A stretch of 64,000 bases of DNA, from the NCBI RefSeq assembly GCF_000265295.1, contig NC_018002.1, positions 2,446,110-2,510,109 of the forward strand. The letters run 5' to 3'. The translations under genes were made by a program, and so were the position numbers. Positions 40,379-49,459 of the stretch are shown here, piece by piece (within the stretch, counting starts at the first letter, position 1; every line of letters begins with the position of its first letter). Source of the stretch: Sulfurospirillum barnesii SES-3. Lineage in GTDB: Bacteria > Campylobacterota > Campylobacteria > Campylobacterales > Sulfurospirillaceae. Under the pieces are notes generated by a model that saw nothing but the letters and a program-made list of their open reading frames with translations, was not told where the DNA came from and made no database searches.

Positions 40379-40732
40379 TGCATCTCCTTATTCTCTTTGG
40401 CTCTTAAGCTTTAAACGCTAAACAACACTTTTAACGCATATCTTGTAACATCCATTGTAAAGGTAAAATCTTAGAAAGAACTTACAAAAGGTAAAAAAAA
40501 ATGAACAAAAGGTATATAAATAGTGTAAAATATCGAATTGATGGGCATTTGATAAGAGGTATTTTTTCTATTTTTTTGGCATTTTATTCTTAAAAAGGTT
40601 AAATTTATTAAACCTTTCATGAAGTATTTTCATCAAAAAAACCAAAAAAAATAAATTAGGGTCAATTTTTTTATTTAAGTTTAAATAAGAAAGTAGATGT
40701 TCTTTTATAAGTGTAGATTATACATTGTAAGT
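40379..40732 (-). promoter_or_regulatory. Regulatory region upstream of psrA with three AAAGGTA repeats
   Basis: The 354-base AT-rich gap holds no plausible gene. Three direct copies of AAAGGTA with similar flanks lie at 40459-40465, 40487-40493 and 40508-40514, that is 28 and 21 bases apart and about 80-135 bases upstream of the psrA start codon. Such direct repeats are typical binding sites for a response regulator. Long T/A runs lie further up, towards bioC. Confidence 0.4.
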
Positions 40733-41419
40733 TTATTTAGGAAATCCCCAAACAAAAAGTACCTCATATTCAAGATAGTCATAAGGATAATGAGTAATCA
40801 ATGCTTTGGTTTGTGTAACACTTAACTGCTTTTGCCCTCCACTAACACCACTTTTTTTAATGTGACGGAATTTTGAAAGATTGTCTTCAAAATATAGACG
40901 AAAGGTTTTGGTTTCTACTTTACATGTAAAGAGAGTTTCAAAAAGCGAAATAAGGGCTTGAGCATTTGGCAAAAAACGGTTTAAGCCACTCATTGAATAC
41001 AGCGTATCAAAGGTTTTATCGGTAAAAATAGCAAAAGCACCCTCTTTGCAGGACAAAGCAATTTTGTGAATCAACGCTACAATATCATCTGCCCATTGTA
41101 AAGCAGACGAAGAGAGGATGAGATCGTAGTGTGTCTCAAAAAGGTGCGATGATTCAAAACGCTCACACATGAGTTTTACGTTTGAAGACTTCGGATGAAG
41201 GTTGCACATATTAATGGCACAATCAACCCCAATAAAGCGTTCAAAAGGCCATGAAATATTCTTAAAAACAGCTCCACTGCCACATCCCAAATCTAAAATT
41301 TTCTGAGGCTGTGTGCTAATATGTGAAACCAAATAGTGTGCTACTTCTTGTTGTAATGAGGTATAAGCATCGTAGCAGTAAGCATTTTTTGAAAATTCTT
41401 GAATGTGTTTTGCTATCAT
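40733..41419 (-). CDS. bioC: Malonyl-ACP O-methyltransferase
   Basis: BioC methylates malonyl-ACP so that fatty-acid enzymes can build the pimeloyl chain of biotin. The 228-residue protein has the SAM loop ILDLGCGSGAVF near residue 41, the LILSSSALQWADD motif near residue 104 (typical of BioC, QWxDD), and HIKKSGVSGGQ near residue 188, which also fits. Its only near neighbours are the psr operon downstream and the divergent FecR gene upstream, so it appears to stand alone. A palindrome TTACATGTAA lies inside the gene at 40920-40929. Confidence 0.9.
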   Translation of the reverse strand: MIAKHIQEFSKNAYCYDAYTSLQQEVAHYLVSHISTQPQKILDLGCGSGAVFKNISWPFERFIGVDCAINMCNLHPKSSNVKLMCERFESSHLFETHYDLILSSSALQWADDIVALIHKIALSCKEGAFAIFTDKTFDTLYSMSGLNRFLPNAQALISLFETLFTCKVETKTFRLYFEDNLSKFRHIKKSGVSGGQKQLSVTQTKALITHYPYDYLEYEVLFVWGFPK

Positions 41420-41578
41420 CTGTCTTAAAATACCTACTTTTTTTTAAAAAAAATTATACCCCCAAATGGCTAAAAAGTGACTTTTAAACTTACATGTAAA
41501 GAAAAGTATCAAGAGTCCTACATTCTTTTAAGAAATCTTTTCATACAATAAACCATACTTCTCACACAAAGGTCTTGC

Positions 41579-43153
41579 ATGTCTAAATGGGGGCGTTTAG
41601 TAATTGCACTGTGGCTTATTGCAAGCACACAAGTCTGGGCATCTATTGGAAAAGTGTCGCTTCTTAAAGGAGAAGCTCTTGCGTTGCGTCATCAAAACAC
41701 CGTAGCACTCTCTAACGGTGCGCTTATAGAAGAGCATGATGTCATTCACACACAAGCGAAAAGTCAAATTCAACTTATTTTTGAAGATAAAACCGTTATT
41801 ACTTTAGGTAGTTCTACGGTTATGGATATTCAAGAATACCTTCATGAATCCACACAGCCGAAGGCAAAGTTTAAATTTAATCAAGGCACCTTTAAAACCA
41901 TCACTGGTGCCATTGGGAAAAAAGCTCCTGAAAATTTTCAACTTGAAACCAAAACAGCGACCATTGGTATTCGAGGTACCATCATAAGAGGCGAAACAGG
42001 AGATGAAGGAGATATCATTGCGTGTTTGCGTGGGCGTATTCTCGTGATGTCTCGCCATACAGGTGTTACCGTTGAAGTTCCAGCAGGTCAATTTACTGCC
42101 ATTCCACTAAACCAAGACCCAACACCACCGCAAGAAACAAGAGAGGTTTTTTTTAGTGAATTTTTAGCACAAAACCCTTCAGGCTCACCCTTGCCTAATA
42201 CGCTTGATTCGGTAGAGGACACCAACAATGAAAACCGTGCAAAAACTCATTACAATGCCCCAAAAATAAGAACAGGCACACTAACACTTCAAGGACTTGC
42301 AACACCCAATACCAATGACTTCCCTTATTTCCTATTAGACTTTAGTATCCATCGCTCTACCGCCCAAACCACAGGGGGGATGTATGTGCCTAATCCTGAT
42401 CTTGATTTAGTTTATGGACTCGGCACACCCACAGGTGGACTAGCCCACGCATTTATAAATCATGGTAATGTTGTTGTAACCTACATTGATTTAGCAACCT
42501 ACATTGAACAGGACGATTATGCACCTAACTTTGCAACATACAGCCACGACCAATTGTTCGCTCGTGTCGGTTTTGTTGATTCCGCAAACTCACTAGGCTA
42601 CTTTGGTACCGCAACAAGCACCGATGCAACAGCATCGCAGTACCTTTCATGGGGCGTTTGGGGCACAACCCAATTGGATGAAAACAACCCTGATTTAGAG
42701 ACAGAAAATTATTGGGTAGCAGGTTCTACCCGTACGCCTGAGAGTAAAATTGAAGCCTTAATGACCCATAACACAACCTATACCTATACAGGGAAAGTGT
42801 TAGGAAAAACCTATGTTGGCTCGTCATGGAATGCAATTAATACCGATACCTCAAATGTCAATTTAATTTTTAACTTTGGCTCCACCTCAACCATAAACAG
42901 TGCTAGTTCTATTACGTTCAGTTCCAGTGCAGGAGATAACTGGGTGCTTAAACCCAATACCAGCTCCATCACGTCAAGTGGATTTAGTTTTGAGACCTCA
43001 TTGGGCACCAATGGCGGAACAATAGATGTGAGTAATGGCTCAATCCATGGGCAATTTTTTGGTGCCAATGCGCAAGCCATTGGCGGAACCATCCAAGCGT
43101 GTGGCGATAGCTGTACCAACAAAGCCGTAGGTGTCTTTAAGGCGGTACGATAA
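41579..43153 (+). CDS. Secreted FecR-domain protein with a C-terminal TbpB-like barrel
   Basis: The 524-residue protein has a cleavable signal (WLIASTQVWA) without a lipobox cysteine. Residues about 25-180 form a FecR domain (IGKVSLLKGEALAL, ITLGSSTVMDIQEY, TATIGIRGTIIRGE). A middle segment of beta strands carries YLSWGVWG and YWVAGSTRTPES. The last 120 residues end in the pattern NGSIHGQFFGANAQAIGGTI and GVFKAVR. That GxFxGxxAxxxGG pattern is seen in the handle barrels of TbpB-like cargo of Slam secretion proteins. The next gene, overlapping by one base, is a Slam-like protein, which fits cargo plus exporter. An AAAGG site precedes the ATG. Confidence 0.8.
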   Translation: MSKWGRLVIALWLIASTQVWASIGKVSLLKGEALALRHQNTVALSNGALIEEHDVIHTQAKSQIQLIFEDKTVITLGSSTVMDIQEYLHESTQPKAKFKFNQGTFKTITGAIGKKAPENFQLETKTATIGIRGTIIRGETGDEGDIIACLRGRILVMSRHTGVTVEVPAGQFTAIPLNQDPTPPQETREVFFSEFLAQNPSGSPLPNTLDSVEDTNNENRAKTHYNAPKIRTGTLTLQGLATPNTNDFPYFLLDFSIHRSTAQTTGGMYVPNPDLDLVYGLGTPTGGLAHAFINHGNVVVTYIDLATYIEQDDYAPNFATYSHDQLFARVGFVDSANSLGYFGTATSTDATASQYLSWGVWGTTQLDENNPDLETENYWVAGSTRTPESKIEALMTHNTTYTYTGKVLGKTYVGSSWNAINTDTSNVNLIFNFGSTSTINSASSITFSSSAGDNWVLKPNTSSITSSGFSFETSLGTNGGTIDVSNGSIHGQFFGANAQAIGGTIQACGDSCTNKAVGVFKAVR

Positions 43154-44454
43154 TGAAAACACTGCCAAAAGTACTGCTCAGCTTACTAACCAGTAGCCTT
43201 CTTGTAGCAGGCACGCCTTATGAGCAACGCTTTGAAGAAGCAAAAAAAGGGTTTGAAGCAAAAGAGTATGACAAAGCCTATGATTTACTAGATACGTTGA
43301 GTGGCGAAATGGCAACTCATGCCCAAGTGCACTTCTATTTAGGCTTATGCGCCATAGAGCTTCAAAAATACGATGAAGCTTTAGCGGCATTTGATAGGGT
43401 ACTCATACTTGATCCCAATCATGTACGTACGAAACTTGAAATTGCCCGTATTTATTATATTTCAGGGCAATACGAACAAGCCAGTGTTGAAATCAAGTCT
43501 GTACTGATGGAGAATTTACCTTTTGATGTTAAAAATAATGTTGAATCTTTTAAAGCCAATTTAGAACAAAAACTCACTAAAACTGCATGGCTTGCTAGTG
43601 TGAGTATTGGCGTCATACACGATAGCAATGCAAACAATACGGGCATGTCACAATTTAACTATTTGAGTTTTCCCATTAATTCAGATAAAGAAAAAAGCGA
43701 TACCTACATGTACACCAGTGCAGGGCTTACGAATATCTATGATATAGGTCAAAGAGGAGATTGGTTGGTCGAATCCAATGCTCTTTTTTATCTCAAGATG
43801 AATCGCCATATTCAAGACAATAACCTTGCGCTTGTCTCACTGAGCACAAAACCCTATTGGACGCAAAACGCTTATAGAATTGGATTTCCCATCAGTTTTG
43901 ATCGTGTTTACCTCTCAGGGGAAGGCTATGCAAAAGTACTTCAAGCAGGTATGGAAGGAACGTATCTGATAGATGAAAAATCGATGTTGCTCCCTAGTGT
44001 TTCCCTGAAGCGAACTGCTTACAGTGATGATGATACCCTCGATGCCAATGCTCACCTATGGGCACTTACCTATAAACGCTCTTTTGGAGATGACCCTATT
44101 ATTCTCAGTATTGGGAGTAGCTATGAAAAGAGTCATAAACTACGAGGAACAGGACTAAATGTCGACGCAGACACATGGACACATAAAATAGAAGCTTCCA
44201 AAGAGCTGATGAGACAGCTTACAGGCTCACTCTACTACGCCTATGAAGATAAAGATTATGATGTAAAAGATTTTGGATTTAACAATCCTCATCGCAAAGA
44301 TAAAGAAAACACCTACAGTGCAAGCTTGAGCTATGCCCTGAGTAAAACCTCAAGCCTCAATGCAATCCTAAGCTATAAGGATCAAAAATCAACACAAGAA
44401 CCGTATGAGTATTCCAAAAAAACGGTTGGGTTAAACTACATTAAAAGTTTTTAG
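43153..44454 (+). CDS. Slam-like TPR and outer-membrane barrel protein (DUF560, type XI secretion)
   Basis: The 433-residue protein has a signal peptide (about residues 1-19). Two to three TPR units follow (AKKGFEAKEYDKAYDLLDTL; YLGLCAIELQKYDEALAAFD; IARIYYISGQYEQASVEIKS). The linker LPFDVKNNVESFKANLEQKL is typical of DUF560, and the remaining roughly 290 residues form amphipathic strands opening with GVIHDSNANNTG and ending VGLNYIKSF. This is the layout of Slam proteins, which move TbpB/HphA-like proteins across the outer membrane. It overlaps the FecR/TbpB-like gene by one base and precedes the cyclase gene by three. Confidence 0.8.
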   Translation: MKTLPKVLLSLLTSSLLVAGTPYEQRFEEAKKGFEAKEYDKAYDLLDTLSGEMATHAQVHFYLGLCAIELQKYDEALAAFDRVLILDPNHVRTKLEIARIYYISGQYEQASVEIKSVLMENLPFDVKNNVESFKANLEQKLTKTAWLASVSIGVIHDSNANNTGMSQFNYLSFPINSDKEKSDTYMYTSAGLTNIYDIGQRGDWLVESNALFYLKMNRHIQDNNLALVSLSTKPYWTQNAYRIGFPISFDRVYLSGEGYAKVLQAGMEGTYLIDEKSMLLPSVSLKRTAYSDDDTLDANAHLWALTYKRSFGDDPIILSIGSSYEKSHKLRGTGLNVDADTWTHKIEASKELMRQLTGSLYYAYEDKDYDVKDFGFNNPHRKDKENTYSASLSYALSKTSSLNAILSYKDQKSTQEPYEYSKKTVGLNYIKSF

Positions 44455-44457
44455 CCC

Positions 44458-46674
44458 ATGAAAAAAACTTTGGCACACGGCATCGCCACCCTTTTTATTA
44501 TCATAGGAGCGGTGATGGTGTCTCTCTATTTTCCTTCATTTTGGCAACCCTTTGAGTATAAAATAAAAGATTTAATGCTCCAAAGCAGAGGTGAAATCAA
44601 AGGGGATACCAATATTGTTATTGTTGATATTGATGAGAAAAGCCTTCATACTTTAGGGCAATGGCCATGGAGCAGAGATATGATGGCGACCCTTCTACAA
44701 AATCTCAATGACTTAGGTGCTAGCATTATCGGATTGGATGTTGTCTTTGCAGAAGCAGACAAAAGCTCACCTCAAAGCGTTGTTAAAACATTGGGATTGC
44801 CTTTTGAGCATCTGCTTGATTATGACGCACTTTTTGCACAAACCATCGCACAAACACCGACCATTTTAGGTTATGTTTTCGCCTTAAATCCAGATGCCAT
44901 TGAGCCCAAAGGCATTCCAAAATCCGCAGCAATAATCCTAGAGCACAACCGCCCTGAATTCTCATCACTTCTAAAACCCTATCGTCCTATTCTTAATATT
45001 CCACCCCTTCAAGAAGCCGCCTACTCAAGTGGCTATTTTAATACCATCCCCGATAGCGATGGTGTGGTACGAAGCATCCCTTTAATCATGGCATACGATG
45101 GCATCATCTATCCTTCCTTGAGTCTTGAAATAGCACGTATTGCCTTGGAGGAAAAACAGATTCATATTCAGTATGATGAACAAGGCATGGAGCATATTGC
45201 TTTAGGAGAACACCGTATCCCCACCGATTTCTTTGGGCGTATGATGATCAATTATCGTGGTAGCCAACACAGCTATCAATACATCCCCGCCATAGATGTT
45301 TACACGAAAAAGGTCGATGCGTTACATGTAAAGGATAAAATTGTGCTTATTGGAACTTCTGCTGCAGGACTTTTAGACCTTCGCAGTACCCCTTTTGAGA
45401 GTGTTTATGCTGGGGTAGAAGTGCATGCCAATGCCATTGATAATATCTTGCATCAAGACCATATCGCAAAACCCGTGTGGACATGGGGTGTTGATCTTCT
45501 TAGTATCACGCTTCTGTGTCTGCTTGTCTTTGCTCTTTTACTGCTTCCTAGTGCCATGCTGAGTTTTATAACCCTTATTGTCCTCAACACACTTCTCATA
45601 GGAGTCCATTACGCTAGTATGGTCGATTATGGCATACTTTTCAACACCGTTATCCCCATACTGGCGATGAATAGCCTCTTTATCATAGGAGAGGTGATCA
45701 ACTACTTTCTTGAAATCAAACAAAAAGAGCTGATTAAACATAAATTTGCAAGCAAGGTCAGCCCTGCGGTTATGGAGAGTATTTTAACCTCGGGTGAGAC
45801 TGTTTTACAAGGTATTGAAAAAGAAATTACCATTTTCTTCTCCGATATACGTCGCTTCACAGCTCTTTCAGAAGCGTCAAGCTCCCCAAAATCGCTGATA
45901 CACCTCATAAACGCCTATATGGATCCGATGAGTCAAATCATTATTCGTAACGAAGGTACGGTGGATAAATTTATTGGGGATGCCATTATGGCCTATTGGA
46001 ATGCCCCTGTTGACACCTATAACCACGCCGATAAAGCAATCATCAGTGCTTTAGAGCAACTCCATTACCTCCCTACGCTAAATGCCAAACTAAAAGAAAA
46101 TCCTGAGTTTTCAACGATTGCTGCCATGGCTGAGGAAAAGGCAATGCCTATTATTGACATAGGCATTGGTATTAATACAGGTATTGCGGTGGTGGGGGAG
46201 ATGGGAACAGAAAATCGAAGCGATTATACCGTTATTGGCGATACCATCAATCTAGGCTCTCGCATAGAGTCTTTATGTAAATATTACCATGCACGCCTTA
46301 TTATCTCTCATTTCACAAAAGCACAGCTTGAGGGTGATTATATCCTTCGGTTTTTAGATTTGGTCACCGTCAAAGGCAAAAATGAGCCTGTTGAATTATG
46401 GCAAATTCATGATTTTAACACACCTCAAAAAGAACCTCTTTATCCACAAAGTTACGAAGCGCTTCAAAAAGAACTGACCTCCTATCACGAAGCCATTGCC
46501 CTGTATAAAGAGGCTCGCTTTGAAGAAGCCCTGCACCGTTTTAAAACCCTTGAGCAAGAACCCAATAAAAGCAATGAAGGCATTTATACACTTTATCGAG
46601 AACGCTGTGAGCACTACTGTGCCTTTCCCCCTGTAGCATTTAACGGGGTATTTATACATACCAGCAAAGGATAA
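44458..46674 (+). CDS. CHASE2-domain class III adenylate cyclase
   Basis: The 738-residue protein has one membrane helix (about 7-24), an extracytoplasmic CHASE2 sensor (about 30-340), three further helices (about 345-420) and a class III cyclase domain (about 450-630). Metal-binding Asp463 (FFSDIRRFT) and Asp508 (GDAIMAYW) are present. Lys504 (GTVDKFIGD) and Asp589 (RSDYTVIGD) are the pair that selects ATP, so cAMP rather than cGMP is predicted. The transition-state Asn and Arg (INLGSRIES) are kept. A short helical tail follows. It lies directly between the Slam-like gene and the MBL/HD-GYP gene. Confidence 0.9.
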   Translation: MKKTLAHGIATLFIIIGAVMVSLYFPSFWQPFEYKIKDLMLQSRGEIKGDTNIVIVDIDEKSLHTLGQWPWSRDMMATLLQNLNDLGASIIGLDVVFAEADKSSPQSVVKTLGLPFEHLLDYDALFAQTIAQTPTILGYVFALNPDAIEPKGIPKSAAIILEHNRPEFSSLLKPYRPILNIPPLQEAAYSSGYFNTIPDSDGVVRSIPLIMAYDGIIYPSLSLEIARIALEEKQIHIQYDEQGMEHIALGEHRIPTDFFGRMMINYRGSQHSYQYIPAIDVYTKKVDALHVKDKIVLIGTSAAGLLDLRSTPFESVYAGVEVHANAIDNILHQDHIAKPVWTWGVDLLSITLLCLLVFALLLLPSAMLSFITLIVLNTLLIGVHYASMVDYGILFNTVIPILAMNSLFIIGEVINYFLEIKQKELIKHKFASKVSPAVMESILTSGETVLQGIEKEITIFFSDIRRFTALSEASSSPKSLIHLINAYMDPMSQIIIRNEGTVDKFIGDAIMAYWNAPVDTYNHADKAIISALEQLHYLPTLNAKLKENPEFSTIAAMAEEKAMPIIDIGIGINTGIAVVGEMGTENRSDYTVIGDTINLGSRIESLCKYYHARLIISHFTKAQLEGDYILRFLDLVTVKGKNEPVELWQIHDFNTPQKEPLYPQSYEALQKELTSYHEAIALYKEARFEEALHRFKTLEQEPNKSNEGIYTLYRERCEHYCAFPPVAFNGVFIHTSKG

Positions 46675-46676
46675 CC

Positions 46677-49025
46677 ATGAGCTCTATTCGCATTTTAGGT
46701 TCGCAAGGGAGCAGATCAAAAGAGGCCTTTACCACATGTATTTATGTTAATCAACACACCTTGATTGATGCGGGAAATATCATCCATGCCTTAGGCGAAG
46801 AGGCTTTACATGTAAACCGTATTTTTTTCTCACATGCCCATTTGGATCATATTATTGATACGGCTTTTGTGATTGACCATTTTTTTAGTAAACGCACGGA
46901 AACACTCTACTTATATGGACTTCCTCATACCCTTGAAGCCTTAAAAAAACATCTTTTTAATGATGTTTTATGGCCTGATTTTAGTCAGCTTTACCTTCCC
47001 AATACGCACATTCCTGCCATTACCTATGTTGAGATAGACCTGCAGCAAAGCTATGCCATTGAAGAGGGCATTACCCTCACCCCTATTTTAGCAAACCATT
47101 CTGTACCGTGTTGTGGCTACTTCATTGAGCAAGAAGGAAGCGGTGTTCTTTTCTCAGGCGATACCTTTCGCAATGAAGCACTTTGGAAACGCCTCAATGA
47201 AATGCCCCATATCAAAGCCCTGATAATAGATGTCTCCTTTCCTAATCATTTTGTCAACATCGCAACAACAAGCAAACACCTCACCCCCGCCTTTCTCAAA
47301 GAAGAGATGAGCCACCTTAAGCGCACCGAACTCAAAGTCTATGTGAACCACCTCAAATCACTCTACACAGAACAAATTACCCAAGAACTTGCTGCAATAG
47401 GAATTGGTGAAACAATGATTTTAAAAGATGCTCAACGCATAGACCTTGCTTCAGGAGCCTTGCAACAAGCGCTGCACACATCTAAAAACGATAAGCGTGT
47501 TCAAAAGCTCACCGAAATTGGTACCGCACTCTCTGCCAATGAAAGCCTTGATGTTCTTTTAGAAATGATTGTCACCGAAGCTAAAAATCTCACCAATGCC
47601 GATGGAGGAACACTTTATTTACTGGATAATCATGCCTTACACTTTAAAGTCATTCAAACAGACTCTTTACACATTAAGATGGGAGGAACCAGTGATGCCA
47701 TCTCGTGGCTACCACTTCCGCTCTACCTTGAAGATAGCACCCCCAATAAAACCATGGTAGCCGCTACGTGTGCCCTAGAAGATCGTTTAATCAATATTCC
47801 TGATGTTTATGAAGCTGTGGGATTCTCTTTTGAGGGAACAAAGCAATTTGACAAGGGAACAGGGTATCGCTCAAAATCCATGCTTGTGATTCCTATGAAA
47901 AACCATGAAAAAGAGATTATTGGTGTTTTGCAACTGATTAATAAATACGATTATAACACGCACAATGTAATCCCATTTGATTGCGAAGATGAAAAGATAA
48001 CCCTCTCTCTTGCCTCACAAGCAGCGATTGCTATTACCAACACCTCTCTTATTCAAGGACTTGAGACCCTTTTGGAGTCTTTTTTAAAAAGCATTATTTT
48101 CGCCATAAGCAAAAAATCGCCTTATTCTGCTGGGCATATTCAACGTATGGTAAGGCTAAGTGTTATGTTTGCAGAAGCTATCAATGAAGATCAAACAGTT
48201 TATGCCAACAAACACTTTAGTGCTGAAGAAATTAAACAGATTAATTTTGCAGCCTTAATGCATGACATCGGTAAATTAGCAACGCCTGAGCAAATCATAG
48301 ATAAAGCATGTAAGCTTGAAACACTTTTTGATCGCATAGGGCTTATTGAAACACGGTTTGCACTGATTCAAAAAGCATTGCATATTGCGTATTTAGAGGG
48401 CAAACTCTCTTTGGAAGAAAAATCTATTAAGGAATCCTTGCTGGAGTCTTATTGGCACCTGATACAACGAAGCAACACTGGCGTGGAATTTACGAACGAT
48501 GAAGATAGAGCATCCATACAATCTATGGCACAAGAACCATGGAATATTGATGGTATGACCTATATACTTTTAACACAGGATGAGGCGTATAATTTAAGCG
48601 TTCAAAGAGGAACCCTAACCAAAGAAGAGCGTGACATTATTAATGCCCATGCAAAATTGAGTGTTGATATTTTAAACCGTCTGCCTTTTCCTAAAAAATA
48701 CCAAAGAATCCCTGAGATTTCAGGAAATCACCATGAAAAACTCAATGGAAAAGGCTATCCTCAAGGACTGCAAGGAGATGAAATCAGTTTTGAAGCACGT
48801 ATTTTGGCTATTGCCGATATTTTTGAAGCCTTAACCGCACACGATCGCCCCTACAAAGAGGGTATGCCTCTTTCAAAAGCAATGAAAATTCTCTATACGA
48901 TGGCAAAAGAGGGAGAGATTGATGAAGACTTGGTTCGTTTTTTCTACACCTCTGGGCTCTATCTAAACTATGCCAAACACTTCTTACCTAAGCATTGTAT
49001 GGATGAGGTTTCATTGGATTTTTAG
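46677..49025 (+). CDS. MBL (class II cNMP phosphodiesterase-like)-GAF-HD-GYP fusion
   Basis: The 782-residue protein has three modules. Residues about 1-250 are a metallo-beta-lactamase fold with SHAHLDHI (His53, His55, Asp57, His58) and FSGDTFRNEALW; HxHLDH is also the signature of class II cyclic nucleotide phosphodiesterases (PDE1/CpdP). Residues about 275-460 form a GAF domain. The rest is an HD-GYP domain with LMHDIGKLATPEQII and HHEKLNGKGYPQGL, and a roughly 100-residue insert between the two halves that is known from one HD-GYP subgroup. It probably degrades both the cyclase product and c-di-GMP. It starts two bases after the cyclase stop codon. Confidence 0.85.
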   Translation: MSSIRILGSQGSRSKEAFTTCIYVNQHTLIDAGNIIHALGEEALHVNRIFFSHAHLDHIIDTAFVIDHFFSKRTETLYLYGLPHTLEALKKHLFNDVLWPDFSQLYLPNTHIPAITYVEIDLQQSYAIEEGITLTPILANHSVPCCGYFIEQEGSGVLFSGDTFRNEALWKRLNEMPHIKALIIDVSFPNHFVNIATTSKHLTPAFLKEEMSHLKRTELKVYVNHLKSLYTEQITQELAAIGIGETMILKDAQRIDLASGALQQALHTSKNDKRVQKLTEIGTALSANESLDVLLEMIVTEAKNLTNADGGTLYLLDNHALHFKVIQTDSLHIKMGGTSDAISWLPLPLYLEDSTPNKTMVAATCALEDRLINIPDVYEAVGFSFEGTKQFDKGTGYRSKSMLVIPMKNHEKEIIGVLQLINKYDYNTHNVIPFDCEDEKITLSLASQAAIAITNTSLIQGLETLLESFLKSIIFAISKKSPYSAGHIQRMVRLSVMFAEAINEDQTVYANKHFSAEEIKQINFAALMHDIGKLATPEQIIDKACKLETLFDRIGLIETRFALIQKALHIAYLEGKLSLEEKSIKESLLESYWHLIQRSNTGVEFTNDEDRASIQSMAQEPWNIDGMTYILLTQDEAYNLSVQRGTLTKEERDIINAHAKLSVDILNRLPFPKKYQRIPEISGNHHEKLNGKGYPQGLQGDEISFEARILAIADIFEALTAHDRPYKEGMPLSKAMKILYTMAKEGEIDEDLVRFFYTSGLYLNYAKHFLPKHCMDEVSLDF

Positions 49026-49065
49026 CAAGAAAAAATGCTTTAGCGATTTTTTAATCCATTTTAGA

Positions 49066-49071
49066 TATAAT
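49066..49071 (+). promoter_or_regulatory. Probable -10 box of secG
   Basis: TATAAT stands about 40 bases upstream of the secG start, after the 3' end of the fusion gene. It would start a new transcript from secG to the MFS gene. Confidence 0.5.
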
Positions 49072-49111
49072 CCTTAGTTCTACACTATTTTGAAAACAAA
49101 GGATATGACGA

Positions 49112-49453
49112 ATGATCACCTCCGTTTTGCTGGTTTTTCAGTTTATTTTAACCGCTATTTTAACCATTGCCGTATTGCTTCAAAAAAGCTCTTCTATTGG
49201 TCTTGGCGCATACAGTGGAAGCAATGAATCCCTTTTTGGTGCAAAAGGACCAGCTGGATTTATGGCAAAATTTACCTTTATTTTGGCTATTGTTTTTGTT
49301 GCAAACACACTGGCACTGGGCTACTTTTATAATCAAGACCGAAAAGTCTCTTTGGCTGAAGAGATTAAAATTGAAAAAAGCGTTGTACCTGCCAATCCTA
49401 GCACATCAATGCCCGTAGCACCTGCTGCTCCTGAAGCTCCAACCCTTAAATAA
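49112..49453 (+). CDS. secG: Preprotein translocase subunit SecG
   Basis: SecG is the small accessory subunit of the SecYEG channel. The 113-residue protein has two membrane helices (about 1-22 and 52-72). The family loop SSSIGLGAYSGSNESLFGAKGP is seen in part as GLGAYSGSNESLFGAKG, followed by the second helix with the FMAKFTFILA start. The C-terminus is rich in proline and alanine. It begins a plus-strand run of housekeeping genes (deacetylase, frr, pyrE, RDD, MFS). Confidence 0.95.
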   Translation: MITSVLLVFQFILTAILTIAVLLQKSSSIGLGAYSGSNESLFGAKGPAGFMAKFTFILAIVFVANTLALGYFYNQDRKVSLAEEIKIEKSVVPANPSTSMPVAPAAPEAPTLK

Positions 49454-49459
49454 TCTGTT

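Noticed and set aside
40530..40560. FNR/CRP-like site (TTGAT...) upstream of psrA
   Set aside because: The half-sites do not form the required TTGAT-N4-ATCAA inverted repeat.
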